This document shows, piece after piece, positions 51,700-64,000 of a DNA stretch of 64,000 nt. This stretch comes from Charina bottae (taxonomy: Eukaryota; Chordata; Lepidosauria; Squamata; Charinaidae). The stretch is from contig JALMGJ010000015.1 of NCBI GenBank assembly GCA_023362775.1, positions 23,835,001 to 23,899,000 of the forward strand, read 5' to 3'. How positions within the stretch are numbered: position 1 is the stretch's first letter; the number at the start of each line of letters is the position of its first letter. The notes below the pieces were generated by a model. It was not told the DNA's origin. It searched no databases and saw only the letters and a list, made by a program, of their open reading frames with translations. The position numbers and the translations under genes were made by a program.

Positions 51700-52620
51700 T
51701 CCTCCCCCGCCGCCCCCTTCCTAATCGCACCGCCAGCCAAGCCAAACAGCCCGGCAGATAAAGGCGCTCACCAGGATCAAAGGCAATTTGCCCCCATTAA
51801 GACAGACCAGGAGGGAAAGGCGACGGCGGAGCAGCGGAGGGGCGGGCGGTCTTTCAGAGGCATCTGTGCACGGAGGCTGCGCCTGCCCGGGAGGGCTGCG
51901 TGCACACGAGCTTCGCTCCAGCCCAGGCAGCGCACGCCCGCTTTCCGGCGCAGCCGCGGGGCAGAGCTTGCCCGGGGCTTGCCCGGCTGGCCTCCAGCCT
52001 CCCGCAGCCAGGCGGGCCGGGTGTAGCGCTAAGCCGCCCTGCGCGCTCTGGCCGTGCCCAGAAGCCCCTCTGCCCAGCAGAGGAGCCGGGAAGCTGGGGC
52101 CAGTGGGACCCCGTGCCAGGGCGCGGGCAAGGCGCCCACCGTGGTGGATGGGGAGGGGAAGGGAGGGAGGAGGGGGCTGTGCACAGGCGCTCCCTGCCCG
52201 CCCCGCCCCCTCTTTGGCCGGGGGAGGCCCGGCTCCCCGCCCCGCTGCCAGGCAAGGCACGTGCCCAGGGGCGCCCTGCTGCCTGCCGGCCGCGCTCGGG
52301 AACGGCGAGGGCGCTCCGGCTTCGGCCACGCCGCCCCTACCTCGGCCGCCTCCTCCAGCTGCTGTCAGCGGAGCCAAGAGGGCGCAGAGGCGGAGCCGCG
52401 GCCGGGAGGAAGCTCCGCAGCTGCCACGTGGGGCGGCCGGAGGAGGGGCCGGGGAAGCCCGGGCGAGCCCCGACGCGCAGCTGCGGCCCCGAACATCTGG
52501 AGCGCCTCGTGGTCGCCCCTCCGCGCGGAGAGCCCTGCTGGAAAGGACGCCCCCGGTCGCCCAGCATCCGCCAATCACGAGGAAAGACCGCGGGGAGCCC
52601 TGGCCAAGTTCAGCTGTTGG
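51700..52620. promoter_or_regulatory. CpG island, probable KIAA0513 promoter
   Basis: About 0.9 kb of very GC- and CpG-rich sequence with GC boxes (CCGCCCCC near 52200), CACGTG E-boxes (52258-52263 and near 52425) and no obvious TATA box. It is the only such island between the KIAA0513 first coding exon and FBXO31, and the KIAA0513 5' UTR is evidently spliced. A CTG|GTGAGC donor on the minus strand ends a possible non-coding first exon at 51772. Long open frames here reflect GC content, not coding. Confidence 0.55.
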
Positions 52621-52714
52621 TCTGTCCCTGCGCTGGTCGTGTGAACACGGCTACACGCTGGGAACATTGCTGTTGCCACGCGTGCGCCTCCCTCGGAAAT
52701 GCCCTTCCAAAGCT

Positions 52715-53310
52715 AAGCGCTTTGGACACAATATACCGATGGAACAGTGGGAAAATATGTGGCTGAAAGGACTGAAATTTACATTTGGTTAGAACTTAAA
52801 AGAGAATTTTTATATGTATGATTTCAGAAAAAGTATCTAGAATGTATAAAGGTACTTCAAATCTAGGTAGAAAAGTGGAAAACATGATCATTTGATCATG
52901 GCTGGTGGACTTGTAAAAAAGCCAAAAAAAAATTGGATGCAAATACATACATTATTTCAGAAGATTTTAAAGATTAAAGTACAATTGAAACCAGAGACTT
53001 TTCTTTTGGGATTAATGGACAATTAGAAAAGACCTACAGATGACTGTTTTTGTACATAGTAACTGCAATGAGACTATTACATGCACAAAGATGGAAAAAC
53101 ACTGAAATATCCACAATGGAGGAATGGTTGGTGAAGATGACAGAATTTGCAGAGATGGCAAAATTGACTTGATTGAGCTGAGAAAAGACAACTACATTTG
53201 TCAGTGATTGGAAACCCCTTATGGACTGTTTGCTGAAAACAGAAAAAAAATGAATTTGTGATTTATGGGTTTGATATGATGGAGTTTTAAAGGTTAATAA
53301 AAGAACTCCA
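52715..53310 (+). mobile_element. L1-type LINE ORF2 C-terminal fragment
   Basis: A broken frame with words such as WWTCKKAKK, FLLGLMDNQLEKT, AMRLLHAQRWKN and TMEEWLVKMTEFAEMAKL is typical of the end of L1 ORF2 in reptiles. It is 5'-truncated and lies just right of the CpG island. Confidence 0.65.
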
Positions 53311-53779
53311 AGCAGCTAACAACAATCTTGCAAAGTAGAAGCAGCGTGAACCAAACTTGCACATTAAGCTTAATTACGTTCAGAAAATAAACTCAGTCTT
53401 CACACAGTAGTTAGATGAAGAGAAAAAAAACAGAGATAGCTTACATTTATTCAGTAAATCTGGATACAAGTAGATTCATATTAGAAAGCACTTAATCTTC
53501 ACTGGTTCTTCGTAGACTTTTTCTTAGGAAATCGAAATGTCTGCGTGCGAGATGAAAGGACGAGAGCTGCATTCTGCAGCACCTCCTGCTTGCAGGTGTG
53601 CCAAAACAGTAATGGAGATCGTTAATCCCCAAACCCGAGGAGGAAATAGAAATCAGGTGACCCATGTGACATCCCACAAGCACAAGAGAGATGCGTTTAC
53701 TAGAAAAGACCCCCCCTTATGCTTATGAGACAATGCCAAGTTGACCTGATAATTCCAACACGAACAGAAAGGCTAGAAT

Positions 53780-54020
53780 AAGGAAAGGGAGCCATGATAT
53801 AACCTTAGAAAGAGAGGATAAAATATAAATGCGTTTATAACTGCTAAAAAGATGATCAGAAGCCACTTCTTCATATCATTTTTTTCTTTCCTTGTCTTTT
53901 TTCTCTTACTTCTTTTCTATTTCCTTAGCATTTTACTTTTATTTTCCTTTTTCTTTAAATTTGTATTTTTACTTTGTAAAAAACTTATCTAATAAAAATT
54001 AATTGGAAAAAAAAGGAATG
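53780..54020 (+). mobile_element. L1 3' UTR relic
   Basis: GATGATCAGAAGCCACTTCT, a long pyrimidine-rich stretch, then CTAATAAAAATTAATTGG and an A-rich end: the 3' end of squamate L1. May belong with the fragment at 52715-53310. Confidence 0.6.
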
Positions 54021-54554
54021 AAATAATGCAAAAGACCCCGCTGAGTCTTGTGTGTTGTATCTTTCACCTTTAGATCTGGCACCGGCTAAGCCGCAGCTTC
54101 AGATTAGGTGGACCTCTGGACTCCAGGACCATCCCAAAGCCTCCCCGTGGCACTCGGTCAATGCAAGGACACTTTTTGTTTTCAGCCAGGTATCGTAGGT
54201 AATGACCTTGTTAAAGTAGCAACGCCTTACAGTTTCATTGCAGGATTATAATTTTCTTAGGCTTCTTCATTTAAATTGGGGCTGCAGAATTTCCAGCAAG
54301 TTGAGGGGGCACTTCAGGCGGGCCAAGAGCTGTACTGCCAAAGTGGGCAGAACTTGAGTTCCTAATTTTTAACCATTTTTTACAGTGGGATGGGTAGTGG
54401 CAAAATACAGTCTTAGCTAGCAAATGCATGCAGAAAGATTTGGATGCCTAGTAAATCATTACACACGTCCAGGTCACCCGAGTGTCCTTAAAAGACAGGC
54501 GTGTTGCACTAGAAGCGTGTGGGTGGAATTAGTGCTGCTACCCTCCCTCTAATG

Positions 54555-54653
54555 CAGTGTTTCTCACCCTTGGCCACTTGAAGAGGTGTGGACTTCAACT
54601 CCCAGAATTCCCCAGCCAGCATGGGAGCTGAAGGCCAAGGGTGAGAAACACTG
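54555..54653. mobile_element. hAT-type MITE, internally deleted
   Basis: Shorter right arm, TSD ctctaatg / ctctcatg. Confidence 0.8.
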
Positions 54654-57205
54654 CTCTCATGCAAGGCAGCCTCACAAGTTAAAGTCAGAGAACACAAGTT
54701 GCAAATTCACAAAATCTTTTATTATCGTGGTGGTTATCATTATCTGAAACTGGAACGCCAGTGGAAAAGATAGATGTAAAACCGGAGCTCTCTCCTCCAG
54801 GGGAGCAGCTGGGACAGACGCAGAGAATAAATCCACTGGGATGCTCCCACGAAACATGGGCCATCGGGTGCAACATTTCAGAAATGCATATGGTGGGAAG
54901 GGAAAGCTATCACATTCCTGTTTACCTTCTGCAAGGCAGGCAGGCAATTCCGTATCACATCAGCACCCTTTAAAGGTAAAGCTGGGTGGGCAACAGATGC
55001 CCCCTGAAAAATTCTAGGACACCCCGATCTGGGGAATCCCGATGTGCAAGACCCAGGGGAAGGAACGCCCCCACCAGCGTTCATGAAAAATGGCTGCGGT
55101 GGCAGAAAAGCCAACTGTTGGCAGAGGAATGCTTGCTGATGTGAGAGCAACTTTGCCATGCCCAGCGGAGAGAAAACCACCATTCATGCGCACTTGAAGG
55201 ATGGCCACGCAGAAAGTGACCCGTCGAGAATGAAAGTGCCCTCGCAGCTAAAACGCAGCCTAAAGATAAGCGGCCACATTTCCACGGACCATCTCCTCTT
55301 ACCCTTTCTCTTGTTTGTATATAATGCCCCATCCCCGAAAGGAAAAAAAGACAGAACTTATATTTTTATTTCATACATAAACTAATCAAGAAATGCAACC
55401 CAAGTCGGGCCGGTGAAGGCAGGAGCACCCTTCGTTCTCCAGGGCAAAGTTTTTTTTTTTTTGCGGAGTTGGGAAGTGGGGGAGAAGGCATAGTCCCCAC
55501 CCCAATGAAGAAAGATGGAAACACTGCTTTTGGAGAAACGAGAGAACAGTCCGGAGAAAAACAAAGCGCAGGGCTGCTTTTATCCATGCATTTACACAGT
55601 GTGCCTCCGTGCACACCCTTCCAGTAGAGAAGCATTCCTGGTGCGTCCCAGCAATTTTTTCAGTTGGTGCTTTATGAGTTACCTCTAAATACGTAAGAAT
55701 AAATAAGGTTGACCGTGGCTTTGGGGTTAAGCACTGACTTTGCAGGAGACAGGTTGGGGAAGGCCCCCTTCTGCCGCAATCCACAGCCCTGGATCCCCCG
55801 GGCCGACGATCCCGTTCAGTACAAGGGCAGCTTGAATTACCACCCCTGGCCACAAGCCAGGGTGATCATATCCCTGGCCGGGCATCAGCTGTAACACTCC
55901 AGGTACTCCTGGCACCAGCAAGCCTCACACAATGGCCCTGCGGGAGGTCCCTAGTGCAAAAGAGCAGCCTGGGAATTCGCAAGAGGGGCAGAGGCTCAAA
56001 GCCACCTGCCGACAGAGGGGAAACCCCCTTCCAAACCTCTGGCGTGGATTTCGCTGCTTCTGCTGGATCCGCTTATGAAACAAAAGAATCACCGAGTGCC
56101 GTTTTTCCTGGCTGTTCTTGTGGGCTCCCGAGGTCTGTGCCACGCTTCCTGCCTGACCGGTCTGTGGACACAGTCGCACGAAAAGAAACAGAAGGCAACA
56201 CCGTGAGAAAAGTGAAGTCCCGGTTCTTGCCCCAGAGAGCTGCAGGAGCTGGCTCCCCCCTGCCCCCCCGCAAACATGCCAGCTCTTACAGGAAAGAACC
56301 GAGCAGCACCTGTGCCCTCCCACCCGTTATCCGGCGTCCCCAGCAAAGACGCGGCAACTGACAGCCTCTTCCAGCTGACCGAGAAGTCCAGTGACTTCTA
56401 GGGCAGGAAACCTGTGGCCCTCCAAACGTTTTGGACTTCGGGCCCCAGCATCCTTGAGGCCCCTACAGTTGCGCTTCTGAGAGTTGACTGAAGATCCCCC
56501 TCCCTGAAAGGGCCTTCAGGGGTCCTCCTGGACCAGGTAGGTCAGAGACCAGCCGACGGTCTCCTCTGAATTCGTGTAAAGGCACAAGACCTCCTCCCCG
56601 TCCTCAAATTTCAGCCTCCTTTCCTGTTCACCTCGGCTGCCACCCCAAGGCTGGCCTTTTTCCAAGGACTTCTGGCCTCCCTGATCCTCCTTTGCTTGTT
56701 ACTGGACCAGAACAGGTCTGTTCTGCTTAGGAAAAGGGGTTCACTCTTGCTGGCAGGGCATTCGCTTTCTTGGGCCAACGGTAAATCTGCCGAGCAGCTC
56801 TGGCTGCTGCCAGAAATGAATGCAACCCTTCTGCAGAGCAACCTTAATATTATAGTTGAGCAGAGGGCAGTTTTCTCCACCTCAGCAGCCTGGGGGGGGG
56901 GGGGGGAGAGCCACACAGTGAACAGGAAGATCTGAAGCGCTGATGTTGGGCATAATCTGGGATAGCTGGCGGGGATGTCTGCCTGATTACTGAGCAACAT
57001 TACCAACAGGACAAGCATGCCCCCACCAGGACAGAAACGACAGGGTACAGGGTGAGGAAGAGCTATCAGCAAGCACTTACCATCGTGATGACTGTGGGCT
57101 GGGCTACCAACCCCCCAAAGAGAGGGAAAAAACAGCAAGGGTTTCTGCCAGTCAGACGCTGCACTTGCCAGCCCTAGCTTTCGAAGCATTACCAAGGACC
57201 TAGAG

Positions 57206-57353
57206 CAGGGTTTCTGAACCTCAGCAATTTGAAGATGTGCGGACTTCAACTCCCAGAATTCCCCAGCCAGCGTGCACCTTAAAGCATGCTGGCTGGGGAA
57301 TTTTGGGAGATGAAGTCTACGCATCTGAACGTTGCTAAGGTTGAGAAACCCTG
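57206..57353. mobile_element. hAT-type MITE (left of a tandem pair)
   Basis: TSD acctagag / gcctagag. Has the central insert GTGCACCTTAAAGCATGC shared with its right neighbour. Confidence 0.85.
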
Positions 57354-57368
57354 GCCTAGAGTCTAGTT

Positions 57369-57516
57369 CACTGTTTCTGAACCTCAGCAACTTGAAGAAG
57401 TGTGGACTTCAACTCCCAGAATTCCCCAGCCAGCGTGCACCTTAAAGCATGCTGGCTGGGGAATTCTGGGAGTTGAAGTCCACCCATCTTCAAGTTGCTG
57501 AGGTTCAGAAACCCTG
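57369..57516. mobile_element. hAT-type MITE (right of a tandem pair)
   Basis: TSD gtctagtt / gtctagac, 15 bp from the previous copy and with the same central sequence. Confidence 0.85.
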
Positions 57517-58634
57517 GTCTAGACTAACATTAGGGGAATCCTGGCCCAGGCCTAGCAAGGGTCAACTGCCTCCAGAGGGTGCAAACGGAGACAAGAGCAC
57601 TGGGTATTCGCTTCATTTCACTGCGTGGATCTTGCAGGCGTGGAGGTCCGCGAAGGAGATGGGAAGCAAGGGACGTTGTATACATCGCGACGTCATTGCA
57701 CAAATGACAGAAATTGTGTGTGACATCGCTGTGGCCTCTACCTGGGCAAAGAAGGTGAGGCGGGTTTCAAGAATAGGTAAGATCGGAACCTAAAGCAGGC
57801 TGCCCTTTTCGACTCTGCCATCATCCCCAAGAATGACTCAAGAAAGGCCTCCCTTTTCTTCCAAGGTACAAACATCACAACAAGCTTTAGGAAGAACCTC
57901 TTTTTTACGGAAAAACTTGGGGGGTGGCAAGGAAACGGCGACTGGGGCATTATGCTCCCACAGAGGCCCACGGGGCTGGTTAGCTTTGGAAGAGGGGGAA
58001 ATTTTATCCCCCGTGTTGCCTGATAAGACTTCAATACTATTATTAATGCCAGTAACAACACCGTGTAAAAATGCCAAGCACACATAACTCTGTTTATGGT
58101 TACCTTTTAAGAAAAGCTTTCTGGGACAGCCAGGCTGAACAACTTCCGAATCTCAAGATCATTAGCAGCCCAATCCTATTTAACAAAAAGTCCAGGCCAA
58201 CCAGGGTTTTGAAGTGAGAAGAGCACATTCTGAAAAGAAACCCGAAGCCGCGGAGTCATCTTGATCGGCCGGGGGGAACGGCCAAGTGGCCGCGGCTGGT
58301 TTAATATTCTCACAAGCCTTACAACTGCTTTGAAACTATTTACACGGTCTGCGAGAGGCTGGACGTGTTTGCACCAACTCAGGCCCCAAACTTTTTTTGG
58401 GGGGAATGAAAACACAAGCATGCAAGCTGCCCTCCCAATATATAAAGCTATATTACAAACTATACATCACATATTGGGCAAGGAACGTTAGTGCACTAAG
58501 GAGGTGGTGAATACGATTTGATAAAAAGGCCTGATGGAGAAGGACACGCGGTCCCTCACGCTGAGGTCGGGCGCCCAGTCCCCCGCGATGGGAGGAGGGG
58601 AGCCTTCCTTCCTCCGGTTCCTGGGTGGCCACCA

Positions 58635-62775
<4,141 letters not shown>

Positions 62776-63544
62776 CTGCCAAGGGCAAAATAGGGGAGGG
62801 TCTGCCCCCGCTTGTCTTTCATCCCCCTCGCTCCCCCACCGGGATGGTAGCTCTGCCCCAAGGCCTGTGCCACTGCCTTCCTGCTCAGCACCTTTCAGTG
62901 CGTCCTCCCAGCACTCTCCCGGTTTTTAATAGCTTTCGTATTCTCAGTTCTTCCTGCAAAGTGACTCTCTTCCCTGCTCCCCAAAACCTTCCCGACTTTT
63001 TAAGCTCCGGAGAGCATCTGTGCTGTCAAGAAAACACCTCCCGGGAGCCTCCAGCAAATGAAGCGGAATGCTCCTGAAGCTGGCAGCTCTCCTCCCAGAA
63101 GAAATGAAGAAGGGAGGAGGGAAGAGCCATTCTGAGAGCGCCACACAGGAAACGCTCCTCTCATCGCTGCAGGAGAGAGACTAGCCCACCGTTCCCAGCC
63201 TGAAGAAACGCATTCCGATGCCCACCCGAGGCAGAAAGTCCTGATGCCCTCCGCTTCATCCCAAGCAGGGCACAAGGCAGGGGAAATTCGTACGAATGCA
63301 TGGACGTCCGAGGGAGGCCTTCTCATCCCTTCCCTTCACGGTACGTTTGCATCCTTCCTCTTCCTTCAAACTCATTATAAAATTTCCTTCAAGCTGAGGT
63401 TAAGTTCTGATAACTTCCTGGAATAAGGCCATGTAGTTTTCTTGGCAACAATATCCAAGAAGTTTGCCATTGACTTCCCCGAGGAAGTTTCTCTGATTTC
63501 CCAATCCAGCTTACAGCCCTGGGATTTCTGGGGGCCTCCAAAGA
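62776..63544. other. FBXO31 intron, no feature seen
   Basis: No exon matching the F-box or LRKLEITG region of FBXO31 is visible, so the upstream exons lie outside the window. Confidence 0.5.
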
Positions 63545-63850
63545 CTAGTAAGATCTGGCCCAGCTTGACTTTTCAAGATCAGCCAAGATCATCTGTGGCA
63601 ACATAGCTGAGCGCTTAGGCCTCGACTGACGGATTGACTGCCTGCCGTCAAGTCGTTGTCGACTCTTAGCGACCACGTAGATAGATCTTCTCCGTGATGA
63701 TCTGTCCCTACCCTGGTCCTTCAGCTCTTCCAGCGGCGCCCCCATCACCACGGTAACTGAGCCTATCGACCTCGTCTTCTTCTTCTCTTTCCTTCTACCT
63801 TTCCCAGCATCACAGCCTTCTCCAGAGTCTTCACATAATGTGTCTGAAGT
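63545..63850 (-). mobile_element. RTE/BovB-like LINE fragment
   Basis: On the minus strand a broken frame reads MGAPLEELKDQGRDR and YVVAKSRQRLDG, resembling the C-terminus of RTE/BovB reverse transcriptase (LRELVMDREAW, VAKSxTRLSD). Confidence 0.55.
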
Positions 63851-63863
63851 AGGATAAGTAGGA

Positions 63864-63934
63864 TATTTATTTATTTATTAATCAAATTTATCACCGCCCA
63901 TCTCTACCGCAGTAGACTCTGGGCGGTTTACAAT
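63864..63934 (-). mobile_element. L2-type LINE tail, reverse
   Basis: ATTTATTTATT then CACCGCCCATCTCTACCGCA and GACTCTGGGCGGTTTACA, the same 3' end read on the opposite strand. Confidence 0.65.
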
Positions 63935-64000
63935 ATCCTGCTTCAGAAACATTATGCTTAGGCCTTGACCAAACCATACATTCCTTCCAGGACAAGAGAA

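Larger units (their letters stand above)
55350..58634 (-). other. FBXO31: Possible FBXO31 3' UTR and downstream sequence
   Basis: The first canonical AATAAA I find on the minus strand after the stop is at 55370-55365, 3.3 kb downstream. An ATTAAA variant lies much closer, near 58302-58307. If the long form is used, the UTR contains two adjacent hAT MITE hairpins at 57206-57516. Transcript data would decide. Confidence 0.3.

Noticed and set aside
51721..52792. Long open frames up to 334 codons on both strands in the GC-rich block
   Set aside because: They overlap one another in several frames, are P/R/A/G-rich without domains, and lie in a CpG island; low stop-codon frequency explains them.

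Overview
The window is vertebrate nuclear DNA, most likely from a squamate reptile (lizard or snake). It holds GT-AG spliced genes in large introns, a CpG island, and a repeat set typical of squamates: L2/CR1-type LINE tails ending in AAAT-like microsatellites, an L1 fragment, a BovB/RTE LINE tail, tRNA-derived and 5S-derived SINE copies, Penelope-type fold-backs, Helitrons, and two MITE families (hAT-type with 8-bp target duplications and a TA-target type). There is no prokaryotic gene organisation, CRISPR array or operon. The species call rests only on repeat composition.

Three protein-coding genes were reconstructed by hand, all on the minus strand, so each reads right to left. (1) About 571-11267: the first 16 coding exons of a meckelin (TMEM67)-like gene that runs off the left edge. 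Every exon joins its neighbour in phase, giving 527 uninterrupted codons: signal peptide, a short cysteine-rich part, a beta-rich ectodomain and at least four membrane segments. (2) 15760-31933: the complete coding sequence of KIAA0513, 12 coding exons, 1263 bp, 420 residues, including a 30-bp microexon. A likely non-coding upstream exon and promoter lie in the CpG island at about 51.7-52.6 kb. (3) 58635-62775: the last six coding exons (359 residues plus stop) of FBXO31, the SCF ubiquitin-ligase substrate receptor. Its F-box exons lie beyond the right edge.

Layout: 0-11.3 kb TMEM67-like gene; 11.3-12.9 kb short intergenic gap with an L1 3' tail; 12.9-15.8 kb probable KIAA0513 3' UTR; 15.8-32.1 kb KIAA0513 coding exons; 32-51.7 kb long intron or upstream region full of repeats; 51.7-52.6 kb CpG island; 52.7-58.6 kb repeats and the probable FBXO31 3' UTR; 58.6-62.8 kb FBXO31. 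KIAA0513 and FBXO31 both map to human 16q24, so they support each other. TMEM67 maps to human chromosome 8, so a divergent, shortened meckelin-like gene beside KIAA0513 is the most unexpected item here and may be a little-described paralogue.

No shared pathway links the three genes. The human sequences used for comparison were recalled, not searched, so orthology needs a database check. The splice phases, however, can be checked directly from the window.
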